64,000 bases of DNA from Microbulbifer sp. A4B17 (GCF_003076275.1 NZ_CP029064.1:1374501-1438500); one strand, 5' to 3'; positions 37,343 to 45,085 are shown, counted from the stretch's first letter. Numbers and translations are program-made. The notes: a model not told the origin generated them from the letters alone.

Positions 37343-38386
37343 ATGGCTGAGTATGGACACACGACCATTGCAACTTGGGTATTACCTATTATTGAGGCCC
37401 TAAAACCATTCTGTTCTACCCAAGAAATTTTGCAGCGTGCAGAAATTGACCCTAAATGCATAGTGGATGCGAACCAGAGAATTCCTTTAGAGAATATGAA
37501 AAAACTATGGGGGCTCGCTGAATCTATATCAGGTGATGATTGTATCGGCCTGCAAGTCACTAAGTATGTGAATCATACAAACCTTCATGCCCTGAGTTAT
37601 GCCCACTTGGCCAGTAGCTCCATCAGGGAGAGTTTACTGAGATCTGCTCGATTCTCAGAAGTGGTTACCACCGCTATGCGAATCAATGTTCATGATGAAC
37701 AGCAGCAAGTAATAGTATCCTGGGAAAAAGTTGACGATTTTCCATATGAGCCAAGCATCCATGCTATAGATGCCTTTATGGCTCTGCTAATAAAGTCCAT
37801 AAGAAAGATATGCCCCGATGTACATCATCATTTGATTTCTATTAATCTGGAGAGGCCCAGACCTGCCACCCTTGAGCGGCATCAATTGATGTATAAGTGC
37901 CCAATTAACTTTTCGGCAGACATTTGTGAGATTAGATTTAAACAAGAGTTTGTTGATCGAAAGCTCTCTTCGGGAAACGATGAGCTGGTCAGGGTCAACG
38001 AGCAAGCCCTAATTGGTTATTTGGAGCGTTTGAAGAAGAATGACATAGTCAGTATGACCAGTAGAGTGCTTGTTGATCTGATGGCTACAGGTAATTTTTC
38101 ACAAGAGGTTGTGGCCAAGGAGCTTGGTATTAGTTGTCGTGGTTTGTATAGAAAACTAAAAGAAAGAGGTTCCAGTTATCAGACTGTTCTAGATGAAATA
38201 CGCCAGTATCAGGCTGTGCAGTACCTTAAGCAAAACGATACCCCGATCACATCAATCGCCTACAAACTGGGATTCGGAGATACCAGTAGTTTTTCCAGAA
38301 GCTTTAAAAAATGGACTGGACAATCTCCACGAGAGTTTCGGACTAAGCATAGTAGAGATGTTTCAACAGAAAGCTGTATAGATTAA
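37343..38386 (+). CDS. AraC-family transcription regulator
   Basis: A 347-aa DNA-binding regulator of the OruR/ArgR-like subgroup. The N-terminal ligand domain (about 1-220) includes VLPIIEALKPF and LHALSYAHLASSSIRESL, typical of the PF12625 type. The C-terminal double helix-turn-helix (about 245-335) includes SQEVVAKELGISCRGLYRKL and ITSIAYKLGFGDTSSFSRSF then KKWTGQSPREFR, the family signature. Placed divergently from the DUF3604 operon, it probably controls it. Its stop overlaps the end of a small convergent frame. Confidence 0.9.
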   Translation: MAEYGHTTIATWVLPIIEALKPFCSTQEILQRAEIDPKCIVDANQRIPLENMKKLWGLAESISGDDCIGLQVTKYVNHTNLHALSYAHLASSSIRESLLRSARFSEVVTTAMRINVHDEQQQVIVSWEKVDDFPYEPSIHAIDAFMALLIKSIRKICPDVHHHLISINLERPRPATLERHQLMYKCPINFSADICEIRFKQEFVDRKLSSGNDELVRVNEQALIGYLERLKKNDIVSMTSRVLVDLMATGNFSQEVVAKELGISCRGLYRKLKERGSSYQTVLDEIRQYQAVQYLKQNDTPITSIAYKLGFGDTSSFSRSFKKWTGQSPREFRTKHSRDVSTESCID

Positions 38387-38538
38387 GAGCGATTTAATAT
38401 CACAACATGTGAGAATACCCGGCAGCGCCGGCGCATATTGTCGAGTTCCTCATCATCAAATTGAAACCTCTCTGTAATTGTTGCGACCCACCAGTTATAG
38501 GGGCTCTTATTTCTGTCAGGAATTCTCTCGATACCCAT
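38383..38538 (-). CDS. Small hypothetical protein, 51 aa
   Basis: A short frame with a good SD (GGGGG about 6 bases before the ATG). The product MGIERIPDRNKSPYNWWVAT continues with ERFQFDDEELDNMRRRCRVF, protein-like in composition (Trp-Trp, acidic then basic helix). It overlaps the 3' end of the AraC gene by 4 bases in convergent orientation. It could be a truncated gene whose 3' part was lost beside AraC. Family not recognised. Confidence 0.45.
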   Translation of the reverse strand: MGIERIPDRNKSPYNWWVATITERFQFDDEELDNMRRRCRVFSHVVILNRS

Positions 38539-39412
38539 TAATTCCCCCGCTTGCGGTCAAGTAAAATAGGAATAAAGCCGCAGCGAAATATAGGGGGACA
38601 CGAATAATGCCTGCAATTCTATTTGGGCCCCGCTCATCTTTACTCTTTGAGTGAGGTGAACTTTTAGGGGGCGCATCAAAAAATTCTATCTCTTAAGAAT
38701 TGTAAAAATAAAGCCATTACTATCCCTTCTAGGATGGCCACCTAAAATCCCCAAAAATACTTAAGCAACTTTGACTGATAACAGAAGGGACTTATGGTAA
38801 GTAGCAGTATTGAAGATCTATTCTTCTGAGTTCTTTCGAGTGAGCTTAATAAAAGCACCAGAATAAATGGTTTGTTTTGTGAATAACTCAGATTATTCAA
38901 AGCGTAAAGTTAAAAAATATAGGCACAAAAATAATCTTATTGGATTTTATTAAGTTTGTTTTAGTGTCAAAGCTGCGTAAAATCAATGGATACTTATTGG
39001 TATTTTGGTCGGCGTTGAGCCGCATTTTAAAACGCCAGCTACCAAAGAAGTTTAACTGAGTCAATAATTTTCTAAAATCAACCTATCAAAGGAGAGCGGT
39101 ATTGTGACGTAAAAGAAAGTAAAAGGCGCTGACCCGAGGTGGTGGAACACCCAGGGCCAGCTAACCAAATTGATAACCGAACTATCAAAATGGCTATATG
39201 TATCATACGCTAGAAACCCGCTCGTCTTCAATAAACTGGAGAGTATTGAGCAGTTTGGAGAGGTTCTCCAAGCTATGGGAGCGTAGTGCTCGCCTTTTCT
39301 TCTTCTATGCCTACCGTTCTCGTGCACCCCCTCATATTTCCTCAAAAAGTTACCTATAAAGCCTTCCACTAAGGGTGGCCTACAAATGGTTTGAATCTCA
39401 GAGGAAAAAAAT
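38539..39412. other. Long intergenic stretch before csrA
   Basis: About 870 bases. A 102-codon minus frame at 39061-39369 has no SD and no recognisable content. The rest is AT-rich and gene-free; it marks the edge between core DNA and the cassette region. Confidence 0.35.
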
Positions 39413-39601
39413 ATGTTGATCTTAAAGCGCCGGACGGGTCAAAACTTAAGGATTGGAGCAAATGTCTCAATTACCGTACTGGAAGTTAAAGGTAATCAAG
39501 TGAAGATAGGCATACTTGCCCCCAAATCCCTGCCTGTTCACCGTGAAGAAATATATATACGTGTACAAAGGGAGCGGGCACTCGGAAGAGGAGATCGTTG
39601 A
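39413..39601 (+). CDS. csrA: CsrA/RsmA-family RNA-binding protein
   Basis: A 62-aa post-transcriptional regulator that binds GGA motifs in mRNA leaders. It matches the CsrA fold along its length: [53 protein letters not shown], with the RNA-binding Leu4/Arg6 and the HREEIY edge strand present. It departs from the usual TR at residues 5-6 (KR), has NL for TI/LM, and has a different tail (RALGRGDR), so it is probably a paralogue rather than the main csrA. SD GAGG is about 8 bases upstream. A TCAAAACC / GGTTTTGA hairpin at 39641-39667 lies downstream. Confidence 0.9.
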   Translation: MLILKRRTGQNLRIGANVSITVLEVKGNQVKIGILAPKSLPVHREEIYIRVQRERALGRGDR

Positions 39602-39808
39602 TAGTCCCGCTGTGGCTACGGATTTCCCAAAGCATCCATGTCAAAACCATGATGGTAGCGGTTTTGATATAGGGTGCCTTTGCTGGTTACCCCTATTTGC
39701 TGGATGTAATTAAAGGATTAGTGTTGGGCCGACCTACCAATATGCCATAGGTGCCTAATTTATGGGCGTCCATGATCGTTCAAACTCAAATGAAAAGCTG
39801 CTCGACAG

Positions 39809-39910
39809 TATTGTTGAGTAGAGATTCATTGCTGATTGGGAGCTGCCCATCTCTGACCCGCACGATGGGTGGTGTGGGGGCCGGTAGCTAGAAACTACCG
39901 GTTACCCAAT
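39809..39910 (+). mobile_element. Group II (class C) intron 3' fragment, domains V-VI, copy 1
   Basis: The sequence has the domain V layout of class C introns: AGCTGCCCAT with the AGC triad, then CACGATGGGTGGTGTGGGGG closing the stem. A domain VI hairpin CCGGTAG / CTACCGG and the 3' end TTACCCAAT follow. The 5' part of the intron and its reverse transcriptase are absent. The intron end falls exactly where the next gene's stop codon begins (TTA at 39911). Confidence 0.7.
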
Positions 39911-40216
39911 TTAAGATTGGTCCGTAGCTCTTTCCCATTCATCTGCATAGCCACTTGACCGTAAATATGAACGTAGGGAGTTCATTATGTATTCGTTCCA
40001 AGCCGCAAGATCTTTATAGCCACAAACCAATCTTCCTTCCTCTATATCCTCTACAGATAAGTCAACCATAGACCAGAAGAATTTTGCTAAATAAAACGCC
40101 TCGCCTCTATCAGAAACCATACCTTTAGAAATTATAAGGCTTGTTTTTTGATCGTTGAGGAAGTTTGCGTAGTGAAGAATAATATCTTTTTCTTCTTCGA
40201 ATCTATATTTGATCAT
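39911..40216 (-). CDS. Hypothetical protein of a two-gene cassette, 101 aa
   Basis: I do not recognise the family. A soluble acidic protein with segments such as MIKYRFEEEKDIILHYANFL and VCGYKDLAAWNEYIMNSLRS. Its ATG overlaps the stop of the 89-aa gene by 4 bases (ATGA), so the two are coupled. Small coupled pairs in integron cassettes are often toxin-antitoxin or immunity systems, but nothing in this protein proves that. Its stop abuts intron fragment copy 1. Confidence 0.6.
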   Translation of the reverse strand: MIKYRFEEEKDIILHYANFLNDQKTSLIISKGMVSDRGEAFYLAKFFWSMVDLSVEDIEEGRLVCGYKDLAAWNEYIMNSLRSYLRSSGYADEWERATDQS

Positions 40217-40482
40217 AGAACGTCTTGTGCCTCCCTAATAATCGACATTCTGTCAGCAAGCCAAATCAGCTTTTGATGTAATTGGGCTGTGGTCATTTTG
40301 CGAGTGACCGTCAAGAAATAATGCTGTTTATCCCTCTCGTCAGCGACAAATTCAAGTCCTTCTGGTAGATCACATTTTTCTACTACCCAAAATACATCAA
40401 CTGGACTACCTTTGGCATGTTTCTTTTTAAGTTTGTACTGATCCTTCAAATGATGCCAATGAGCCGAAAACGATAGTCCCAT
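40213..40482 (-). CDS. Hypothetical protein of a two-gene cassette, 89 aa
   Basis: Not a family I can name. A small basic protein: MGLSFSAHWHHLKDQYKLKK, then VDVFWVVEKCDLPEGLEFVA and HYFLTVTRKMTTAQLHQKLI. First gene of a coupled pair with the 101-aa gene. The start codon lies directly against intron fragment copy 2, so no ordinary SD is present; either the promoter lies in intron-derived DNA or the original leader was lost. Confidence 0.6.
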   Translation of the reverse strand: MGLSFSAHWHHLKDQYKLKKKHAKGSPVDVFWVVEKCDLPEGLEFVADERDKQHYFLTVTRKMTTAQLHQKLIWLADRMSIIREAQDVL

Positions 40483-40483
40483 T

Positions 40484-40580
40484 CGTTGGGTAGAGATTCA
40501 GCGGATAGGGAACCGGCCATTACGGACCGGCACGGTGGGTGGTGTGGAGGCCGGTAGCTAGAAACTACCGGCTACCCGAT
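40484..40580 (+). mobile_element. Group II (class C) intron 3' fragment, copy 2
   Basis: Same layout as copy 1, with GGCACGGTGGGTGGTGTGG (domain V 3' strand), domain VI CCGGTAG / CTACCGG and 3' end CTACCCGAT. The upstream part GTAGAGATTCA is shared with copy 1, so both keep the same small piece of intron 5' to domain V. The base after the intron begins TTATGC, like the GTTATGC core of the attC at 42277. Confidence 0.7.
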
Positions 40581-40596
40581 TTATGCGTCTGTCCCT

Positions 40597-40627
40597 GCCT
40601 AATTACAATGACATCTATGTGTTTACC
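40597..40627 (-). other. Possible short attC site
   Basis: GCCTAAT and GTTTACC cores about 24 bases apart, resembling the ends of the attC at 43760 (both have CTATGTGTTT before the right core). Located just 3' of the VF530-type gene. Weak. Confidence 0.35.
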
Positions 40628-40636
40628 AAATAGTGC

Positions 40637-40882
40637 TTATTTACGATTAGCCCAAGGAGATTTATTTTCAAACGTTGAGATATACAGATTCTCGACTTTA
40701 TCTCGCGCCCACTGGGTTTTACGTAAAAACTTGAGCGAAGACTTAATTGATGGGTCGCTCTTAAAGCAATTGATATTAATCCTATCTGCCAAACCATCCC
40801 AGCTATAATGCTCTTGCAAACGTGTAACAACTTTCTCAAGAGTAATACTATGTAGCGGATTATTTGGTTGTTCTTTACTCAT
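40637..40882 (-). CDS. VF530/DUF2132-family small DNA-binding protein
   Basis: An 81-aa protein matching the VF530 family throughout: [60 protein letters not shown]. The family prototype comes from Vibrio fischeri and is described as double-stranded-DNA-binding; the biological role is unclear. Here it appears as a cassette gene. The overlapping frame at 40615-40839 is a shadow of it. Confidence 0.85.
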   Translation of the reverse strand: MSKEQPNNPLHSITLEKVVTRLQEHYSWDGLADRININCFKSDPSIKSSLKFLRKTQWARDKVENLYISTFENKSPWANRK

Positions 40883-40911
40883 TCTTCAATTAATACTCTA
40901 TGTTTAATGAC

Positions 40912-41008
40912 GCATAATGCCGTGAACATGGGCTGATGAAGTTGGTACCTAATCGCAAATAAAATTAGGTGACAGGCTTGCAAGTCCGTTCCATAAACTT
41001 ATTATGTG
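40912..41008 (-). other. attC recombination site
   Basis: An imperfect palindrome 3' of the 108-aa gene. Outer arms GCATAAT / ATTATG, inner stem ACCTAAT / ATTAGGT around 40947-40970. The arms bracket about 97 bp, the size of a long attC. The outer cores are degenerate. Confidence 0.5.
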
Positions 41009-41009
41009 T

Positions 41010-41336
41010 TTAAAGCCCTTTAATAATTATAATTGATATACTAATAAATGTGGATATAAGTAATATAGTGATACATTGTTTGAACCTTTGATTACTTCGT
41101 TTTGTTAACTTTTGAGTAAAGGTGGAATCTGTTTCGATAGCATCTTTTAATAGAATATTTGAGCTAGATTGCAATAGTTCACCTATCTTTTCAGCTTCCT
41201 CTGGGCTCATTTCAGTCTTCGATGATATTTCAGATATCCTCTGGTGAATCGATGACAGCTCATTGAATTCAGCCTTGTTGATTTTACCTGACTGAAAAAA
41301 CTCTTCCTGCTTTTCTCTCAGTGTAGTTACATCCAC
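41010..41336 (-). CDS. Tail-anchored hypothetical protein, 108 aa
   Basis: Unrecognised cassette protein. The first 80 residues are charged and helical (KQEEFFQSGKINKAEFNELS, then TEMSPEEAEKIGELLQSSSN), likely a coiled coil. A single C-terminal membrane helix (CITILLISTFISISIIII) would anchor it with the N-terminus in the cytoplasm. Starts at GTG with SD AAGGA six bases upstream. Confidence 0.6.
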   Translation of the reverse strand: MDVTTLREKQEEFFQSGKINKAEFNELSSIHQRISEISSKTEMSPEEAEKIGELLQSSSNILLKDAIETDSTFTQKLTKRSNQRFKQCITILLISTFISISIIIIKGL

Positions 41337-41349
41337 GATTTTTCCTTAC

Positions 41350-41458
41350 GCATAACGCCTTGCACAGGTGCCTCTGGAATGGAGCCGCTTTGTGCTAGCG
41401 TAGCGTACAGCACAAAGCGAACGGAGTATAGGTAGTGGGATTCAGCAACTTGTTAAAA
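41350..41458 (-). other. attC recombination site
   Basis: Cores GCATAAC (41350-41356) and GTTAAAA (41452-41458), inner complementary arms GCTTTGTGCT / AGCACAAAGC at 41388-41418. On the minus strand it reads TTAACAAG ... AAGGCGTTATGCG, the classical attC order, just 3' of the next gene's stop. Confidence 0.8.
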
Positions 41459-41460
41459 GC

Positions 41461-41796
41461 TTACTGGGACCAGTAACCCAATATATGGTATTTGCCAGAC
41501 TCTTCAGGTTTTAAACGAATGCCGAGAGCTCTAAAGCCAGGGCAGGTAATGAGAGCATGATTGCTAGCGTTACCATCACCTATTGGTTGTTTGGCATCAC
41601 CTTCGAGAATGTTGAGGGTGCATAACGAGCCAATGTTTCGCCGCTTGTTGAATTCTGAGTGTGTGCTGTTTCTGACGTGAACAAAGCTATCTGTACTCCC
41701 TGACTCCAATAGAGATCTGACAGCCGTTGAAAGTGCCTGATATGATAAGGCACTAGAAGATAGAGCAGTCAAAATTAATGCTGCGACTAATTTCAT
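41461..41796 (-). CDS. Secreted hypothetical protein, 111 aa
   Basis: Cassette gene for an exported protein. The frame is open from 41877, but that part lies in an attC; the ATG at 41796 gives a signal peptide MKLVAALILTALSSSALS. The mature part has Cys pairs (SLCTLN, ITCPGF) compatible with a disulfide. No family recognised. No SD is visible: the start codon directly follows the attC of the neighbouring cassette. Confidence 0.6.
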   Translation of the reverse strand: MKLVAALILTALSSSALSYQALSTAVRSLLESGSTDSFVHVRNSTHSEFNKRRNIGSLCTLNILEGDAKQPIGDGNASNHALITCPGFRALGIRLKPEESGKYHILGYWSQ

Positions 41797-41799
41797 AAC

Positions 41800-41889
41800 T
41801 TTTAACGCCTTATACGCAGGCGACTGGAACGACGTGTAGCGAGTCCAGCCTGTATCCTTTGTGGGCGATTGTGCCACAATTTGTAAGTA
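41800..41889 (-). other. attC recombination site
   Basis: Left core TTTTAAC followed by GCC, inner arms GACTGGA / TCCAGC around 41822-41850, and a degenerate right core TGTAAGT just before the stop of the 126-aa gene. Confidence 0.6.
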
Positions 41890-42270
41890 CTATTTAACAG
41901 CATTGATCTGAACTACCGTGACATTAGCAATGCGACCACCACGCCACCAAGTCCCTTTTGTACCAATCTTAAGCCTTTTATGGTGATACTCACGGCGCTC
42001 TTCACTTAATATCCACATATTGGCAAATCCTTCATTAGGAATATTACCTGGAGTAGCATCTCTTATGACTCTGCCATCTTCATCAAGAATCTCTGGCCAG
42101 ATCATGTGTATACCTTCAACTTGCGGATCATCCCCGTCATATAGAAAATCCACTCTCATTCCTTGACCCGGCTTGACATTTTTATTCTCTTCAGAAAGGT
42201 CTATCTTGTACTTGACTACAAAATCCGGCTTTCTTCCGGATCTTTCTTCATAAGGTATATGTGCTTTCAT
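41890..42270 (-). CDS. Hypothetical cassette protein, 126 aa
   Basis: Unrecognised soluble protein with many charged and beta-strand-like stretches (PDFVVKYKIDLSEENKNVKP, GMRVDFLYDGDDPQVEG). No signal peptide. The ATG at 42270 is chosen because the upstream extension of the frame lies in an attC. The gene lacks an SD, as is usual for cassettes translated from a neighbouring leader. Confidence 0.6.
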   Translation of the reverse strand: MKAHIPYEERSGRKPDFVVKYKIDLSEENKNVKPGQGMRVDFLYDGDDPQVEGIHMIWPEILDEDGRVIRDATPGNIPNEGFANMWILSEERREYHHKRLKIGTKGTWWRGGRIANVTVVQINAVK

Positions 42271-42276
42271 ATAAGG

Positions 42277-42349
42277 CGCTAACATGAAGTTGTAGGGTGC
42301 CGTAGGCGTCCCGGGCAGCTTGCTATCGAACGCCGACGTCTTGTTATGC
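42277..42349 (-). other. attC recombination site
   Basis: Left core CGCTAAC and right core GTTATGC, with inner arms GGCGTC / GACGTC-like around 42306-42340. It lies just 3' of the MAPEG gene. Confidence 0.65.
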
Positions 42350-42361
42350 CTACTGGTTTTA

Positions 42362-42790
42362 TTACATAAATGTGGTTCGCACAGCGTTTACTGTTAAGGC
42401 TAATAATGGAATGTTTGATAGAGCAAATATTAAAAACCTGATTTCAACTTTGTTGAAGGTTGCTTGCACAATACTATGAATTACTCGAATACCGACATAT
42501 GCCCATGCCAGAATGAAATTTATGTCATCTCCTGCGCCAAGGACTGCAAGTGATATTGCCAATGCATAGAAAATAGTTGGTTGCTCCATCAGATGATTAT
42601 AATTATCAGCTTTCCAACGAACATGGGGAGGCAGGGTTGACATTTGCTCTCCGCGAGGAGCATTCGGATCAAGCTTTAATTTAGCTTTCTTTACTGCAGG
42701 CAATCGTGTTGCGTACATCCACAACCACATAACCATTGACCAAGCTATCAAGGCAATTACAGGTTGAATTATTTGGGCACTTTCAATCAT
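42362..42790 (-). CDS. MAPEG-family membrane protein
   Basis: A 142-aa membrane protein with four helices. The signature KADNYNHLMEQPTIFYALAI matches the MAPEG family (membrane-associated eicosanoid/glutathione metabolism), with the usual RLPA-x-K after helix 1. Bacterial members are probably glutathione-dependent peroxidases or transferases of lipid substrates. A recognisable metabolic gene inside a cassette array. SD-like AAGGA about 9 bases upstream of the ATG. Confidence 0.85.
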   Translation of the reverse strand: MIESAQIIQPVIALIAWSMVMWLWMYATRLPAVKKAKLKLDPNAPRGEQMSTLPPHVRWKADNYNHLMEQPTIFYALAISLAVLGAGDDINFILAWAYVGIRVIHSIVQATFNKVEIRFLIFALSNIPLLALTVNAVRTTFM

Positions 42791-42837
42791 CCGTTGATTC
42801 CTTTTTATTATTTACTGATGTTAGAGAGCTGAACGCG

Positions 42838-42931
42838 GGATAACGGCTACAAAAATGGGCTGTTGGAGCATCGCGTAGGCCATCCCGTGAAGGGCCAAAG
42901 TCCCGCAGTAATGTGTCTGTGATTGTTAAGC
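42838..42931 (-). other. attC recombination site
   Basis: Cores GGATAAC (42838-42844) and GTTAAGC (42925-42931). Inner arms GGGC / GCCC-type and GCGGGA / TCCCGC flank the centre. The right core contains the stop codon of the next gene. Confidence 0.7.
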
Positions 42932-43324
42932 ACTTATCTCATTGGCCTCCACCATACTATGGCGAGGAGCTATGTCCCACAATGCCGGTAACGCTCCAAG
43001 AACAAAGCCACAAAATAGCGTTTGAATTTGTACAGGCCAAAATGCAAGCTTCACTCCTACACCGTAAATAGCATATGAATTCAAGGTAACATCTAGCACC
43101 ATAACTATGGCAGCGAAAATTAGGCCTGCTCTCAATTTAGCTATAAGCAAAACCACCACAAGGAGATCAATTACAGACAATGCAGTCCAGAACACATTAA
43201 AACCGAATGGCGCGAAGGTATATGGGAAAGGGCCACCATTTACGATATCTGCTACGTGATTAATGCATCCGATCATAAAGCATGCAGCAATTACATAAAT
43301 ATATATTTTTTTTAACCGTGGCAC
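42926..43324 (-). CDS. Hypothetical membrane protein, 132 aa
   Basis: A cassette protein with four predicted membrane helices: IYIYVIAACFMIGCI at the start, then FWTALSVIDLLVVVLLIAKL, LIFAAIVMVLDVTL and FCGFVLGALPALW. Loops are short. No family recognised. GTG start, weak SD. The stop codon lies within the right core of the attC. Confidence 0.65.
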   Translation of the reverse strand: MPRLKKIYIYVIAACFMIGCINHVADIVNGGPFPYTFAPFGFNVFWTALSVIDLLVVVLLIAKLRAGLIFAAIVMVLDVTLNSYAIYGVGVKLAFWPVQIQTLFCGFVLGALPALWDIAPRHSMVEANEISA

Positions 43325-43339
43325 GATATTTCTCTGTAT

Positions 43340-43387
43340 GCTTAACGTCCAGCAACCAATGGAAGCGATTGCTGTGGGTTGTTAAAT
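43340..43387 (-). other. attC recombination site (short type, perfect cores)
   Basis: Cores GCTTAAC and GTTAAAT (consensus RYYYAAC / GTTRRRY), with complementary arms CAGCAA / TTGCTG inside. Total 48 bp, like the short attC of resistance cassettes. Confidence 0.85.
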
Positions 43388-43388
43388 A

Positions 43389-43754
43389 TCACTGCTTTAA
43401 AGGATTTGGTCCTGTTGCTATGCACTGCCTTGATTCTTTTATTATGTATTGCTGATTCAAAAAGATACAGTGTTCGCCATCCATCGCCACGCTATGCCTG
43501 CCATCCTTCTCACGATAAAGCACCATAATTGAAACGATATAGCCACCATCTGTTGCATAAGCATGAAACTCATAATCAATAGGTTGGTTTGTGCTCGTTA
43601 CATTCTTTACATAATATTCCTGAGCGGCATTGAAGGCCAGGATTACTTTATCTGACGGTGTATAGTCTTTATGTGGATACCATTTAGGGGGCACAAATTC
43701 CGTGGCCATTGCTAGTGATGAAAATAAAACTATAAAAAGTGCGATTACTCTCAT
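43389..43754 (-). CDS. Secreted hypothetical protein, 121 aa
   Basis: Cassette gene for an exported protein. Signal peptide MRVIALFIVLFSSLAMA is followed by TEFVPPKWYPHKDYTPSDK. Two Cys near the end (EHCIFL, RQCIAT) could pair. The central DYEFHAYATDGGYIVSIMVL looks like a small alpha/beta domain. Family not recognised. The attC with perfect cores is 2 bases 3' of the stop. Confidence 0.65.
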   Translation of the reverse strand: MRVIALFIVLFSSLAMATEFVPPKWYPHKDYTPSDKVILAFNAAQEYYVKNVTSTNQPIDYEFHAYATDGGYIVSIMVLYREKDGRHSVAMDGEHCIFLNQQYIIKESRQCIATGPNPLKQ

Positions 43755-43759
43755 TAGAT

Positions 43760-43797
43760 GCCTAACGCCCCTTGCCTATGCTTGCTATGTGTTTTAC
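43760..43797 (-). other. attC recombination site (very short)
   Basis: Cores GCCTAAC and GTTTTAC with CTTGC / GCTTG-type arms; only 38 bp, and the stop codon of the next gene lies in its right core. Left core is perfect, right core degenerate. Confidence 0.55.
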
Positions 43798-44057
43798 CAA
43801 GCTTTATCACTAATTTCCTCACCTTTATCGGAGATATGAAGCCACGTATATGGATTGTACTGGTTTGTTCCGTGGGAACAAACAACTTTGCAATGAAAGT
43901 GTTCATATAGGTCGAGTGCACATTCTCGATCATTTCCCCATTTGGCAACACCTTCAAACACGAGAAAAAGGCACGAAAATTCTGTGAAATCATTTAGGCC
44001 AGTGGTGACGGTTACAGAAACACGGTCATGGTGAAATTTGCCGTGATAGATATACAA
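43794..44057 (-). CDS. Hypothetical cassette protein, 87 aa
   Basis: Unrecognised small soluble protein rich in His, Cys and aromatic residues (MYIYHGKFHHDRVSVTVTTG, CALDLYEHFHCKVVCSHGTN, YNPYTWLHISDKGEEISDK). The shape suggests a compact, perhaps metal-binding domain, but there is no known motif. It ends in an attC, as expected for a cassette gene, and starts close to a palindromic repeat. Confidence 0.55.
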   Translation of the reverse strand: MYIYHGKFHHDRVSVTVTTGLNDFTEFSCLFLVFEGVAKWGNDRECALDLYEHFHCKVVCSHGTNQYNPYTWLHISDKGEEISDKAW

Positions 44058-44093
44058 ATCGTCTTCATGCTCTACTTGCTCTACAAATTAATT

Positions 44094-44170
44094 GATCTAG
44101 ACACCCACCAAGCAAAAAGGATAAGCCGCCAAACCTATTGGGCCATGATTCATGGGTGTCCTATTTGTGT
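44094..44170. repeat. GACACCC/GGGTGTC palindromic repeat, copy 1
   Basis: Starts GATCTAGACACCCACC and ends CATGGGTGTCCTATTTGTG, with the outer ends GACACCCA / TGGGTGTC complementary and CCAAACCTATTGGGCC in the middle. REP-like extragenic palindrome found again at 44932, 45349 and 46266. Confidence 0.75.
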
Positions 44171-44181
44171 GATTTGTGTGT

Positions 44182-44736
44182 TTATGCACCAAGGCGTAAA
44201 CCAACATTAAAAAAGGCAAACATTATTGATGTTGATAATGTTGCAGCAAGAGCATAATAAAACCAGTGATATCTAGTGAAATGAGATATAAACCTTACGA
44301 GTGACAGGGCCGCTAAAATCAATGCCACAACGAACAAGAAAGATACATATAAAGCTGCCAGGCCACCACCATATGTTGCGATAGCATCTCTCCCCGTAAC
44401 TATTAGAACAGTAGCTAAGAATGATGAAAGCGCTTGGTCGCCTAGGAAGCTTGATAGATTTGAATATGTGAACTTTTCATCTGTGTCAGGAAGCTCTAAG
44501 AACTCCTTGAATTTACTGTCCGGTATTTTAGTTAAAAGTCGTGTAATTAATGGAAGGGAGATAATTACAAAGAGTACACAATTAACAAATAAAATCATGA
44601 ACTCTGACTTGTCATCTATCGAGGTACCCTCGAAGATAGCGGCAAAGAATACGAAATTTAGGAATAAAAATAGACAGAAAACTATAGCCGATATTAGTGA
44701 CTCCCATTTCCCATATGATCCTACGAGGAATCGCAT
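44182..44736 (-). CDS. Hypothetical four-helix membrane protein, 184 aa
   Basis: A cassette membrane protein with helices near residues 13-35, 45-63, 93-135 and 145-178, and a short cytosolic loop KIPDSKFKEFLELPDTDEKF. No recognised family. The best SD in the array (AAGGAGAG five bases before ATG) suggests independent translation. Membrane proteins of unknown role are common in such arrays; some act as effectors in phage defence, but there is no direct evidence here. Confidence 0.7.
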   Translation of the reverse strand: MRFLVGSYGKWESLISAIVFCLFLFLNFVFFAAIFEGTSIDDKSEFMILFVNCVLFVIISLPLITRLLTKIPDSKFKEFLELPDTDEKFTYSNLSSFLGDQALSSFLATVLIVTGRDAIATYGGGLAALYVSFLFVVALILAALSLVRFISHFTRYHWFYYALAATLSTSIMFAFFNVGLRLGA

Positions 44737-44773
44737 ATGTCTCTCCTTAAATTTAGCGCCATTACTAATGGCC

Positions 44774-44827
44774 GCATAAATGCTTGGCTAGAATTGGTGA
44801 CGCAGGAGTGCAAGCCAAGCGTTTTAC
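44774..44827 (-). other. attC recombination site
   Basis: Cores GCATAAA and GTTTTAC (the latter as in the attC at 43760), with strong arms TGCTTGGCT / AGCCAAGCG inside. No clear gene ends at it; the DNA to 45085 may be a non-coding cassette. Confidence 0.55.
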
Positions 44828-44931
44828 GTTCCTGTAGTGCTTTAATACTTCCGGACACTTCGCTAAGCTTGTAAAGCTACCAAATGAGGTGAAGTAAGAC
44901 AATAAAAGGTACACGCCGGAAGGAGAAGACA

Positions 44932-45006
44932 GATCGAGGCACCCACCAAACAAAAAGCATAAACCGCCAACCCTATTGGGCATGATTCATGGGTATCCTA
45001 TTTGTG
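44932..45006. repeat. GACACCC/GGGTGTC palindromic repeat, copy 2
   Basis: Diverged ends GGCACCCACC and TGGGTATCCTATTTGTG; the middle CCGCCAACCCTATTGGGC is kept. Confidence 0.7.
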
Positions 45007-45085
45007 GCACTTTTTGTGTTCTTTTTGTGTTCCTTCCGCTGAGGGCCGAAGGCCCGGAGCATACTGCCCGGCTTAGTTGTGCAGG

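Noticed and set aside
39061-39369. 102-codon minus frame before csrA
   Set aside because: No SD and no protein-like pattern; may be chance.
44765-44983. Minus frame starting MPNRVGGLCFL
   Set aside because: Its start comes from the palindromic repeat, which gives the same first residues to the frame at 45086-45400; its end lies in an attC.
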